Assembly (NCBI RefSeq): GCF_016406105.1
Contig: NZ_CP066308.1
Span: 2,963,501 to 3,027,500 of the forward strand
Direction: 5' to 3'
Source: Brevibacillus composti
GTDB taxonomy: Bacteria; Bacillota; Bacilli; Brevibacillales; Brevibacillaceae
DNA length: 64,000 nt
Part shown: positions 55,163 to 64,000 of the stretch, piece after piece
How positions within the stretch are numbered: position 1 is the stretch's first letter
How the letters are laid out: the number at the start of each line of letters is the position of its first letter
Made by a program: the position numbers and the translations under genes
The notes under the pieces: generated by a model
What the model saw: only the letters and a program-made list of their open reading frames with translations
Told to the model about the DNA's origin: nothing
Database searches by the model: none

Positions 55163-56594
55163 ATCCTGTATCCCAATCAGGCCATACTTCAGGAGCAGGT
55201 TTCGCTGCCGGGCCTGTGGAAGCGGGATATGGCGTGGGATTGTGCTGGTCAGAAACGCCGCCGTGATCATCGGAACATGGCTTCATTGGATACGGAGAGG
55301 AACTGGAGGATGAATCTTCATACCTTCTCGCCATCCTGCGCGGTCCGCGATGCGCAAAAGGCTCCATCTCATCAAAGTACGGATGAATCATTGGCATCAT
55401 CGGTGGCAGAGTGTCCGGCATCATCGGAGGAAAGCCGAACGGCATCGCGTTTGGCATACCGTAGGGAGGCAACCCTTGCATGGTGTGCGGCAGCACCATC
55501 GATGGCATCATCCCAGGATGCGGCATCGGCTGGTAGTACGGCATCATATCAGCATAGGATTCTGCCTGGACGTACGGCATCTGCATGGGAGAGCGGCCGC
55601 AGGGCGGGCAGGGTCTTGGTTCGGGACGATAGGTCTCTTGTGGCAGCACTTGCGGGTACGGCTGCATCGGCTGATGGGGCAGGGCCGGGCTTACCCGTCC
55701 AGGCGGCTGCGGCTTCATTGAAGCGGGCGGCAGCGTCTGCTGCGGACTTACCCTCATGGGCGGCAGCGTCTGCTGCGGACTTACCCTCATGGGCGGCAGC
55801 GGCTTACCTTTTGCGGGCGGCTGGCTGGGCGGTGCCAGCGGAGCGAGCTTCGGTTGCGGCGGCGGCATGATCGGGCGCGGCACCGGCGGTGAAACCGTCT
55901 GAGGCGACACGCGCGGCTGCGGGACCATCTGAGGCGAGACGCGCGGCTGCGGCCGAGGCCTTGCTGGCGGCAATGGCGGCAAAGCGGGAGGCAAATTGAT
56001 ATTGGGCAAGGAAGGCAGGGCCTCTGGCGTATCCATTTCCGCTTCGATTTCCACACTGTCTTCCGGCTCGAGGTCTTCCTCGTGATCCTCCACGATTTCC
56101 TCCTCCATGTCCATATCCATGTCCAGCTCTTCTTCTTCCGGTGTCTCGATCGGTCTTGCCTCAATTCTCTCCGGCACTTCCGGCATCCTGCGCTCTTCGA
56201 TTGGTCTTTCCTTTACCTGCGGCGATTCGATTCCTCTCACGATCGGGCTTTCCTTCGCCTGCGGCGACTCGATTCCTCTCACGATCGGGCTTTCCTTCAC
56301 CTGCGGCGACTCGATTCCTCTCACGATCGGGCTTTCCTTCACCTGCGGCGACTCGATTCCTCTCACGATCGGGCTTTCCCCCATCTGATTGGCGGAGTCC
56401 GTGGCCGAAGACGGGCGCTGCGGTCTCGGGCGGACCGGCACCCCACTCGCCGGAATTTTTACGCGCAGGCCGGGATAGATGAGATCAGGATTTTTAATCT
56501 GACTGTTCAGGCGGAGCAGCTCTTTAAAGTCAACCCCATATCGTTTTGCGATTTTCCACATGGTATCGCCTTTTTGAACTACATGAATTCTCAC
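55143..56594 (-). CDS. safA: SafA-like spore coat morphogenetic protein (LysM)
   Basis: 483 residues. One N-terminal LysM domain (VRIHVVQKGDTMWKIAKRYG ... IYPGLRVKIPA, residues 1-50) binds cortex peptidoglycan; the rest is repetitive and disordered: four 14-residue ESPIVRGIESPQxK repeats (about 73-128), an acidic segment (EEEELDMDMDMEEEI), a long Pro-rich part with PPMRVSPQQTL repeats, then Met/Pro/Tyr-rich sequence with paired CPPC. SafA is the inner-coat assembly hub in B. subtilis, also beside pheA. GTG 56594 has GGAGG seven bases upstream; the upstream frame crosses the pheA terminator. Confidence 0.9.
   Translation of the reverse strand: MRIHVVQKGDTMWKIAKRYGVDFKELLRLNSQIKNPDLIYPGLRVKIPASGVPVRPRPQRPSSATDSANQMGESPIVRGIESPQVKESPIVRGIESPQVKESPIVRGIESPQAKESPIVRGIESPQVKERPIEERRMPEVPERIEARPIETPEEEELDMDMDMEEEIVEDHEEDLEPEDSVEIEAEMDTPEALPSLPNINLPPALPPLPPARPRPQPRVSPQMVPQPRVSPQTVSPPVPRPIMPPPQPKLAPLAPPSQPPAKGKPLPPMRVSPQQTLPPMRVSPQQTLPPASMKPQPPGRVSPALPHQPMQPYPQVLPQETYRPEPRPCPPCGRSPMQMPYVQAESYADMMPYYQPMPHPGMMPSMVLPHTMQGLPPYGMPNAMPFGFPPMMPDTLPPMMPMIHPYFDEMEPFAHRGPRRMARRYEDSSSSSSPYPMKPCSDDHGGVSDQHNPTPYPASTGPAAKPAPEVWPDWDTGYDESSS
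55731..55800 (-). repeat. Two tandem 33-bp repeats in safA
   Basis: Two identical units encode MRVSPQQTLPP in the proline-rich part of SafA; degenerate PRVSPQ copies lie about 120 bases further along. Confidence 0.8.
56211..56378 (-). repeat. Four tandem 42-bp repeats in safA
   Basis: Four in-frame copies encode ESPIVRGIESPQ(V/A)K. Copies are nearly identical at DNA level, with one Val-to-Ala change and a few silent differences, pointing to recent expansion. Confidence 0.92.
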
Positions 56595-56722
56595 TGTTTC
56601 TCCTCCCTCTGGAAAACTCCCTACCATGATATGCACCCATGGGCTTTTTGCTCCCCCGGCAGATTTGGGGGCGCGCCCATCTTTGTCACCACCCCGGCCT
56701 GCGCCTCGCCCAAAAGGGGCAG

Positions 56723-56749
56723 AAAAAAAAACCACCCATCAGGTGGTTT
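56723..56749 (-). terminator. Terminator overlapping the pheA stop codon
   Basis: AACCACC-TGAT-GGGTGGTT stem followed by a long T-run on the minus strand; the TGA stop of pheA lies in the loop. Ends the hom-thr-pheA transcript before safA. Confidence 0.88.
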
Positions 56750-57599
56750 TGTAGAGGTAAGAGGGATAGGTGCCCAGCTGTCTGACCTGACAGCCCAGGG
56801 CCTCGATCTCGGCGAAAGCGCCCGGAAGCAGGACATCATCCATCTTTTGTTCGATGTCAATGACGAAATAATAGCTGCCCAGCCCCTTTTTCGTCGGGCG
56901 GGATTCGATCTTGGACAGGTTGATCTTGCGCCAAGCAAAGGCAGCCAGCACCTGGTACAGCGCTCCGGGGAAATCCTCCGGCATCGTCACCAGGATCGTC
57001 GTCTTTTCCTTGGGGCAGAGCGGCATGTCGAGCGGTTCTGTGCCGATCAGCAAAAAGCGCGTGTAGTTATTGGAATAGTCTTGAATTTCCTGAGCGGCAA
57101 ATGAGAGCGGGTAAATCTCCGGATTCAAGCGGGTGCCAATGGCCGCCCAGGCTTCCTCCGGATGCTCGCTGACGATCTGCGCCGCTTTGGCTGTGCTGTT
57201 GGTGTACTCGATAGTCGCTTGGGGGAGATGCTCCCGGATAAAATTATGGCATTGGGCGATGGCATGCGGATGCGACAAGATGCGCTGAATCGATGACAAT
57301 TGCAGCGGCTCCTCGCGGCGTGCGATCAGCAGATGCTGGGAGATCGGCAGAGCCAACTCGGCGAGAATAGGCAAATCCACTTCGTGAATGAGCCAGTCCA
57401 AGGCCGAATTGACCGTGCCTTCGATCGTATTTTCGATCGGAACGACACCGTAATCCACTTTTCCCTCGGCGACGGCACTAATTACATCAATAATGCTCGG
57501 ATAAGGCAAATGCTGAAACCTCTGCCCGGCTGTCAAAGCCCTCGCGGCTTCCTCGCTGAAGGTTCCATGCGGCCCTAAAAAAGCTAGCTTCTTCTCCAT
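56739..57599 (-). CDS. pheA: Prephenate dehydratase
   Basis: 286 residues, stand-alone (no chorismate mutase domain). Converts prephenate to phenylpyruvate. Catalytic domain with FLGPHGTFSEEAA, PIENTIEGTV and NYTRF(LLIG), then a regulatory ACT domain (residues 200-280) with the phenylalanine-binding ESRPTKKGLGSYYFVID. AGGAG lies seven bases before the ATG. Last gene of the ACT-hom-thrC-thrB-pheA run. Confidence 0.95.
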   Translation of the reverse strand: MEKKLAFLGPHGTFSEEAARALTAGQRFQHLPYPSIIDVISAVAEGKVDYGVVPIENTIEGTVNSALDWLIHEVDLPILAELALPISQHLLIARREEPLQLSSIQRILSHPHAIAQCHNFIREHLPQATIEYTNSTAKAAQIVSEHPEEAWAAIGTRLNPEIYPLSFAAQEIQDYSNNYTRFLLIGTEPLDMPLCPKEKTTILVTMPEDFPGALYQVLAAFAWRKINLSKIESRPTKKGLGSYYFVIDIEQKMDDVLLPGAFAEIEALGCQVRQLGTYPSYLYKTT

Positions 57600-57622
57600 G
57601 GTAGTACTCCTATCCGTATTTA

Positions 57623-58555
57623 CTATCTCTCTTCGAATACTACCTGTGCGCCATGGTGATCCGGTTTCAGCTGCATCGCGCGATAAGCGACGCCTTGTTC
57701 GCTCATCACCTGCTCCACAAATGGACTCAGCCGCCCCAAATCCGCTTCTGTCTGGTAGAAGCAAAGGATCGTGGGACCAGCGCCGCTCAGCGTGGCTCCC
57801 AGCGCTCCATGTTCGTTTGCTCCTGCCAATATCTCCGACAGACCGGGCACGAGCTTGGCACGGTACGGCTGATGCATCCGATCCTTCATCGCCTGGCTCA
57901 ACAGGTCAAGCCTGCCATGAGCCAATGCGGCCACCAGCAGACTGCTATGACCAACATTATAAATCACATCCTGCTTGCTGTACAACGTCGGCAGGACATT
58001 TCTCGCTTTTTCAGTCGAAAGCGGTGCATTCGGAATGATGGCCAGGATATGCAGCGCTTCAGGAGGCCCAAAGCGCACAAACGGGATCGGCTCGTCCTCG
58101 TTCTCCGGCATGCTGGCTACGACCACGCCGCCAAAAAGGGACGCTCCCACATTGTCAGGATGGCCTTCGCGCCAGGAAGCCATGCGGAAGAGGTCTTCGC
58201 GAGAAAACGGCTGGCCGGCCAGCTGATTGGCGGCGACCAGCGCCCCCACGATCGCGGCGGCACTGCTGCCCAGCCCCCTGGTCAACGGTGCATCGCTGCT
58301 TGCCCGGATATGCAGCTCCGGTACTGCCTGGCCCGCCTCGCGGAACAGATCGGCGGCCACTTCGTAGAGCAAATTGCTTTTATTTTGCGGCAGGCCCTGC
58401 AGTTCAGGGCCTACCAGTTCAATAACCGTCTTCTCCGCTACGCTCATCTCCACGGAGGAGTACAGGGAAAATGCCATGCCGACCGTGTCAAAGCCGGGAC
58501 CGAGATTGGCAGTGCTTGCGGGAATGCTTACACGTACGGCAGATTGTCGAGCCAT
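57623..58555 (-). CDS. thrB: Homoserine kinase
   Basis: 310 residues, GHMP kinase. ATP-binding loop PLTRGLGSSAAAIVGAL (about 85-101), N-terminal VSIPASTANLGPGFDTVGMA and C-terminal LSGAGPTILCF. Phosphorylates homoserine for ThrC. The ATG shares a base with the thrC stop (TAATG), with GGGGAGG just upstream, so translation is coupled. Confidence 0.96.
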   Translation of the reverse strand: MARQSAVRVSIPASTANLGPGFDTVGMAFSLYSSVEMSVAEKTVIELVGPELQGLPQNKSNLLYEVAADLFREAGQAVPELHIRASSDAPLTRGLGSSAAAIVGALVAANQLAGQPFSREDLFRMASWREGHPDNVGASLFGGVVVASMPENEDEPIPFVRFGPPEALHILAIIPNAPLSTEKARNVLPTLYSKQDVIYNVGHSSLLVAALAHGRLDLLSQAMKDRMHQPYRAKLVPGLSEILAGANEHGALGATLSGAGPTILCFYQTEADLGRLSPFVEQVMSEQGVAYRAMQLKPDHHGAQVVFEER

Positions 58556-59652
58556 TATGCCTCCCCTGCCCTCTCGCCGATCAGCGCCATCACCGCTTGG
58601 CGGGTGGCAGGGACGGAACGGGGCTCTTCGCCGACGAGCCCCAGCGCAATATTCGGGTCTTTCAAGCCATTTCCGGTCAAGACGCATGCGACCCTGGCAC
58701 CGTCCGGCACCTTGCCCAGCCTGCGGGACTTGATCACGCCCGCGAGCGAAGCCGCAGATGCCGGTTCGCAGAAGATGCCCTCATGCTTCGCCAGCAGTTG
58801 ATAGGCTTCGAGAATCTCTTCATCCGTCACGCTGTCGACAAGGCCGGCGGACTCGGAGATGGCTGCAAGCGCCCCCTCTTTGCTGGCAGGGTTGCCGATC
58901 CGGATGGCCGTGGCAATCGTCTCCGGATTATGTACCGTCTCGCCGCGCACCAATGGAGCGGCACCCGCTGCCTGAAAGCCGTACATTTTGGGCAGCGAGG
59001 CGATCAGTCCTTTTTCCTGATACTCGCGGAAGCCCTTCCAGTAGGCCGTAATATTCCCCGCATTGCCCACCGGAATCGCCAGGATGTCAGGCGCCTTGCC
59101 GAGTGCGTCGCAGATTTCAAAGGCGGAGGTTTTTTGTCCTTCGATTCGGTATGGATTGACCGAGTTGACCAGCGTAATCGGCTCGGATGCCGTAATGTCG
59201 CGAACGATATGCAGGGCTTCGTCAAAATTGCCGTCGATGGCGATGACTTCAGCGCCGTAGGCGATCGCCTGGGCCAGCTTGCCCAGCGCGATGTTGCCGT
59301 TCGGGATCAAGACGATGCAGCGCAGGCCGGCACGAGCTGCATAGGCTGCTGCCGCTGCCGAGGTATTTCCGGTCGAGGCGCACATGATCGTACGGCTTCC
59401 CTCTTCCACTGCCTTGGCTACAGCCATGACCATGCCGCGGTCTTTAAACGATCCGGTCGGATTCAATCCTTCGTATTTAAAATGAAGCTCCACGCCGATT
59501 TTTGCGCTCAGATTGGGCGCGTGAATCAGCGGCGTGCTCCCTTCGTGCAGGCTGAGCAGCGGTGTCTTCTCCGTCACCGGCAAAAAGCTCTTGTAACGTT
59601 CCAGAATTCCCGTATGACGGCTGATGGTAATTGGCGATGATGGCTGACTCAT
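58555..59652 (-). CDS. thrC: Threonine synthase
   Basis: 365 residues, PLP enzyme of fold type II. The PLP lysine is in [11 protein letters not shown] (about residue 70), phosphate-binding loop [11 protein letters not shown] and [17 protein letters not shown]. Converts O-phosphohomoserine to threonine. Follows hom by three bases. Confidence 0.96.
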   Translation of the reverse strand: MSQPSSPITISRHTGILERYKSFLPVTEKTPLLSLHEGSTPLIHAPNLSAKIGVELHFKYEGLNPTGSFKDRGMVMAVAKAVEEGSRTIMCASTGNTSAAAAAYAARAGLRCIVLIPNGNIALGKLAQAIAYGAEVIAIDGNFDEALHIVRDITASEPITLVNSVNPYRIEGQKTSAFEICDALGKAPDILAIPVGNAGNITAYWKGFREYQEKGLIASLPKMYGFQAAGAAPLVRGETVHNPETIATAIRIGNPASKEGALAAISESAGLVDSVTDEEILEAYQLLAKHEGIFCEPASAASLAGVIKSRRLGKVPDGARVACVLTGNGLKDPNIALGLVGEEPRSVPATRQAVMALIGERAGEA

Positions 59653-59655
59653 CTC

Positions 59656-60954
59656 TTACTCTCCTCCCTCGACCCGATAGCAGCTCTTGATCTCTTCGAC
59701 GATTTCCATGCCCTCCATGTAGGCGAGGACGCTGTCCATATCGCTCTTGGCTGCCTGATGCGTGACCAGAATGATTTCGGCCTGGCTGCCGTTGTTGTAT
59801 GGCTGTTGCACGACCTGCTCCAGCGAGATGTTTTTCTCTGCCAACAGTTGTGTCACTTTCGCAAGCACGCCTCGCTTGTCGGCGACGACCATGCGGAGGA
59901 AATACTTGGACAGCTTTTCGCTGTCAGCTTTTAACACCTTTTCTTTGTAAGGGGCGACGACGCCTCGTCCGTTTACGCCCAGCTTCATGTTTTTCACCAC
60001 GGTTACCAGGTCGGATACCACCGCCGTGGCTGTTGGCAGCTCTCCGGCACCCGGTCCGTAGAACATCGTCTCGCCGACCGCTTCTCCGTGGACGTAGACG
60101 GCATTGAATACGCCGTTTACCGAAGCGAGCGGATGATGCTTGGCCACCATCGTCGGCTGTACGCTGACCTCGATCGCCTCTCCGTCGCGGCGGGCCAAGC
60201 CCAGCAGTTTGACTTCATAGCCGAGTCGCTTGCCGTAGGCGATATCTTCTTTCGAGACGCTGCTGATGCCCTTGACGTCCACATCCTCCAGCTTCATCGG
60301 CACGCGGAAGCCCAATGTGGCCAAGATCGCCATCTTGCGGGCAGCGTCAAAGCCTTCCACGTCAGAGGTAGGATCGGCTTCCGCATAGCCGAGTGCCTGC
60401 GCTTCTTTCAGGACGTCGGCATAATCGGCGCCCTCCTGGCTCATCTTGGTCATGATGTAGTTCGTCGTCCCGTTGACGATGCCCATCATTTTGGTGATGC
60501 GGTCCGAAGCGAAGCCTTCGACCAGTGCGCGGAGAATCGGGATGCCCCCGGCGACGCTGGCTTCGTAGAACACATCACAGCCTTTTTCCTCCGCCTTGGC
60601 GAGGATTTCGGCACCGTGCAGCGCCATCAGATCCTTGTTGGCCGTCACGACGTGCTTGCCCTGTTCGAGAGCGGCCAGGATGTACTCGCGCGCCGGCGAG
60701 ATGCCGCCGATCACTTCGACCACGACATCAATATCCGCATCATTCAGAATTTCGTCTGCATTTGTCGTCAGTAGCGGATCCATTTCGCTGATGCTGCGCG
60801 ATTTCTCAGCATTCTGAACGAGGATTTTCGTAATTTCGATGCCCAGCCCGGTCTGCTTCTGCAGATCCTCCTGGTGGGCCTGAACAATCCGGACGACCCC
60901 TGTTCCCACTGTTCCAAAGCCCATTAAGCCTACACGTACGATTTGCTTCTCCAT
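59656..60954 (-). CDS. hom: Homoserine dehydrogenase
   Basis: 432 residues. NAD(P)-binding GFGTVGTGVV (residues 12-21), catalytic FEASVAGGIPI (here YEASVAGGIPI) and GTTNYIMTKM, then a C-terminal ACT domain (residues 350-425: YFLRMVVADKRGVLAKVTQLL) for threonine feedback. GAGGAGGAG precedes the ATG. Joins ACT gene, thrC and thrB in one operon. Confidence 0.96.
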   Translation of the reverse strand: MEKQIVRVGLMGFGTVGTGVVRIVQAHQEDLQKQTGLGIEITKILVQNAEKSRSISEMDPLLTTNADEILNDADIDVVVEVIGGISPAREYILAALEQGKHVVTANKDLMALHGAEILAKAEEKGCDVFYEASVAGGIPILRALVEGFASDRITKMMGIVNGTTNYIMTKMSQEGADYADVLKEAQALGYAEADPTSDVEGFDAARKMAILATLGFRVPMKLEDVDVKGISSVSKEDIAYGKRLGYEVKLLGLARRDGEAIEVSVQPTMVAKHHPLASVNGVFNAVYVHGEAVGETMFYGPGAGELPTATAVVSDLVTVVKNMKLGVNGRGVVAPYKEKVLKADSEKLSKYFLRMVVADKRGVLAKVTQLLAEKNISLEQVVQQPYNNGSQAEIILVTHQAAKSDMDSVLAYMEGMEIVEEIKSCYRVEGGE

Positions 60955-60978
60955 CTGTTCTCCTCCTCTATGGGCGGC

Positions 60979-61422
60979 TTATCCGCGACCGACGATCATC
61001 GCTTTGCGGACGCCGTTTATCTCTTGCAGTCCTTCCAGAAACTCGGTGCTGGGCACCTTCAGATTGGCCATGTCCACCGACAGCGTGATATTGGCGATGC
61101 CCTGCAGCGGAATCGTCTGGTTGATGGTCAAAACGTTGCCCCCTTGGTCCGCTACGAATTGCAGCACACGTGAGAGCAGCCCGGAACGGTGTTCCAATGC
61201 AAAGGTAATCGTCATGATCTTTTCGCTCATCATCGCATTGAACGGAAAAATGCTGTCCTTGTACTTGTAAAAGGCGCTCCTGCTCAATCCGACCCGCTCG
61301 ACCGCCTCATTAACCGTGTCTACCTCGCCGGAATCGAGCAATTTTTTCGCTTCAATCGTTTTCGCAATCGACTCGGGCAGGATGTCTGCGCGTATCAGAT
61401 AGAACTTTTCTTCCCTGTTCAC
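60979..61422 (-). CDS. ACT-domain regulator (PheB/YszB, UPF0735)
   Basis: 147 residues. A short N-terminal helical region with a helix-turn-helix look (VNEAVERVGLSRSAFYKYKD, about 37-56) and a C-terminal ACT domain (TITFALEHRSGLLSRVLQFVADQGGNVLTINQ). The family was once called chorismate mutase in B. subtilis, not supported by the fold. A regulator of the downstream aspartate-family/phenylalanine genes is plausible. GTG start nine bases after AGGAGG. Confidence 0.88.
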   Translation of the reverse strand: MNREEKFYLIRADILPESIAKTIEAKKLLDSGEVDTVNEAVERVGLSRSAFYKYKDSIFPFNAMMSEKIMTITFALEHRSGLLSRVLQFVADQGGNVLTINQTIPLQGIANITLSVDMANLKVPSTEFLEGLQEINGVRKAMIVGRG

Positions 61423-61467
61423 TCACTATGTCCTCCTGAGAAAAACAGTTGTATTTACATAGGGGAC

Positions 61468-61496
61468 ATTATATCTGATTCCTCATGATCTGACAA
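61468..61496 (-). promoter_or_regulatory. Promoter of the ACT-hom-thrC-thrB-pheA operon
   Basis: TTGTCA (61491-61496), 17-base spacer, perfect TATAAT (61468-61473) on the minus strand, about 45 bases upstream of the first gene. Confidence 0.82.
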
Positions 61497-61607
61497 TCCT
61501 TTCTCCGATATTTTCTCAAATCGGGCCTCCTGCTTCCGCTCTCTACATGAGACGGCAGTTCCTGGAGAGACTATAACCCATCCTGATCAGAAACGAGGTG
61601 ATGGAAG

Positions 61608-61760
61608 TTGGCAGGACGCGGCAAAATGGATAAATCCCAAAGACGCAATAACTACCCGGCCAGCAAGCCAAGTGATCTGGATCAATTCGGAGACGAGATG
61701 CGCGGGAAAAAGATGGCGCAGTCTCCGCATATCACGGAAGATCCGAGCGGCAATCGCTAG
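61608..61760 (+). CDS. Small charged protein, 50 residues, unrecognised
   Basis: TTG start after GAGGTGATGGAAG, 51 codons, then a strong terminator. Product is hydrophilic and probably disordered (begins MAGRGKMDKSQRRNNYPASK, ends TEDPSGNR). Its plan resembles the 57-residue gene at 14565: basic start, Gly/Asn/Pro/Ser-rich, own terminator, plus strand inside a minus-strand region. Such genes often encode minor spore proteins, but no family is recognised. Confidence 0.65.
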   Translation: MAGRGKMDKSQRRNNYPASKPSDLDQFGDEMRGKKMAQSPHITEDPSGNR

Positions 61761-61772
61761 GTGTCGACCGAG

Positions 61773-61805
61773 AAAAAGTATGCCTGTCCGGGGCATACTT
61801 TTTTT
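61773..61805 (+). terminator. Terminator of the 50-residue gene
   Basis: AAAGTATGCC-TGTCCG-GGCATACTTT stem followed by a T-run, 12 bases after the stop. Confidence 0.88.
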
Positions 61806-61854
61806 CGGGGCCGTCTTTGTTGGGCCTTGCAGGACTTTGATGGGCTTAAGAATA

Positions 61855-61885
61855 GAAAAAACCGCTCCTCAGGAAGAAGCGGCTT
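61855..61885 (-). terminator. Terminator at the end of the spo0B-obg-PilZ group
   Basis: On the minus strand CCGCTTC...GAGCGG followed by six T, with the stop codon of the PilZ-like gene in the loop. Confidence 0.7.
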
Positions 61886-62528
61886 GCGAAATCTTGCGGT
61901 AATAGTCGCGCAAGGCTTTTTGGTGCTTTTCATTCATATCCGTAAAGTTCAGCCCGATGACCGATTTCCCGTTCTCATAGGCTTTTTCCACCACTTTTGC
62001 CATGGCCACCAGCTCCTGCGGCGTACCGGGCAATTGAAAGGACAGGTGGAGAAACTCTCCAACCGATACGAAGCCGTCTGTGCTCATCACCAGTCCTTCC
62101 GGAGAAAAAGACAGCAGATTCCCCGTTCCGTTTTCCTCAATCGGGCGTGCCCCCATGACTTTGTAAGGAATCGTGATGGCCACATCCGGTTTGTACAGTT
62201 GGGGCTGTCCTTTGGCCGCACTCACCAATCCGACGGGCTGAAGGCGAAGCATGCTGACCGGCCAGACGGCCTCCTCCTGGACGACCTGCATATCCAGGGT
62301 TGTGACCGCCGTATCCGTTTCCCAGCGCATGCGAACGGCAGCGCCGACCAGGGAACCCATCGCTCCCGCATCCTGTGTATACGACGCGATCAGATATCCC
62401 GGCTCCACGTGTTCGACCAATACCATCAGCGTTTGGTTCACCTTTGTCGCGACCATCATGGGCAAGACGGCCCCGCGATGCAATCTTCGGTCAGCCAGAA
62501 AAGGGGACAGGGAGACTACTTCAGCCAT
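61869..62528 (-). CDS. PilZ-like domain protein
   Basis: 219 residues with a YcgR-like plan: an N-terminal beta domain (residues 1-95) and a C-terminal PilZ-type barrel (100-215: DVAITIPYKVMG, LLSFSPEGLVMST, FLHLSFQLPG, VIGLNFTDMNEKHQKALRDYYRK). PilZ domains bind cyclic di-GMP through RxxxR and (D/N)xSxxG motifs; the first is absent and the second is altered (SFSPEG), so ligand binding is doubtful. ATG 62528 lies 11 bases after GGAG; an ATG at 62537 overlaps the obg stop. Placed after obg in the same transcript. Confidence 0.7.
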   Translation of the reverse strand: MAEVVSLSPFLADRRLHRGAVLPMMVATKVNQTLMVLVEHVEPGYLIASYTQDAGAMGSLVGAAVRMRWETDTAVTTLDMQVVQEEAVWPVSMLRLQPVGLVSAAKGQPQLYKPDVAITIPYKVMGARPIEENGTGNLLSFSPEGLVMSTDGFVSVGEFLHLSFQLPGTPQELVAMAKVVEKAYENGKSVIGLNFTDMNEKHQKALRDYYRKISQAASS

Positions 62529-62536
62529 ACCATTCA

Positions 62537-64000
<1,464 letters not shown>

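Noticed and set aside
56211..56378. Possible CRISPR array from regular repeats
   Set aside because: Units are contiguous 42-bp in-frame coding repeats with no spacers, inside safA.

Overview
This window looks like ordinary chromosome from a spore-forming Bacillales bacterium, most likely Brevibacillus or a close Paenibacillaceae relative. The evidence is GC-rich Firmicute DNA, strong AGGAGG-type ribosome binding sites, frequent GTG and TTG starts, T-box leaders, many sporulation genes (spoVB, bofC, safA, a CotS-like kinase, spo0B, SpoIID-like), and gene order matching the alaS-to-obg part of the Bacillus subtilis map. Separate secD and secF genes, a ruvC gene next to ruvAB, and hom-thrC-thrB inserted between the ACT-domain gene and pheA all differ from B. 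subtilis. The genus call is inference. Most genes lie on the minus strand.

Layout from left to right: udk (partial), trmR, mltG, a DUF1292 gene, ruvX, ireB and alaS with its T-box (1-6.5 kb). Then an AI-2E-family permease, terC under a manganese-type yybP-ykoY leader, small yrzQ/yrzR-like genes, a PRC-barrel protein and recD2 (6.5-12.1 kb). A decayed chemotaxis receptor gene sits where mnmA might be expected, followed by iscS, cymR, rarA, tcdA, a probable 6S RNA, aspS and hisS with a T-box (12.2-20.8 kb). hemZ, a five-SH3 amidase, a double-headed TetR regulator, an alpha/beta hydrolase, dtd, relA, apt and recJ follow (20.8-32.8 kb). A cation efflux protein, secF, secD, comN, spoVB, a DUF421 protein, corA, yajC, tgt, queA and a SpoIID/SPOR/SH3 protein come next (32.9-45.3 kb).

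The most interesting locus is at 45.5-47.1 kb. A helix-turn-helix plus TPR-type regulator is followed, with a 4-base stop/start overlap, by a 48-codon secreted-peptide precursor absent from standard ORF length cut-offs, closed by a strong terminator. This is the architecture of an RNPP-type peptide quorum-sensing cassette.

The right part holds a DUF2905 gene, ruvB, ruvA, ruvC, an unrecognised exported protein with a His...Cys signature, bofC, a secreted 5'-nucleotidase/cyclic phosphodiesterase, a CotS-like protein with safA, then the aspartate-family/phenylalanine cluster (ACT regulator, hom, thrC, thrB, pheA), a PilZ-like protein, obg and the 3' end of spo0B. Functionally the window combines tRNA charging and modification, recombination and repair, protein export, the stringent response and sporulation.
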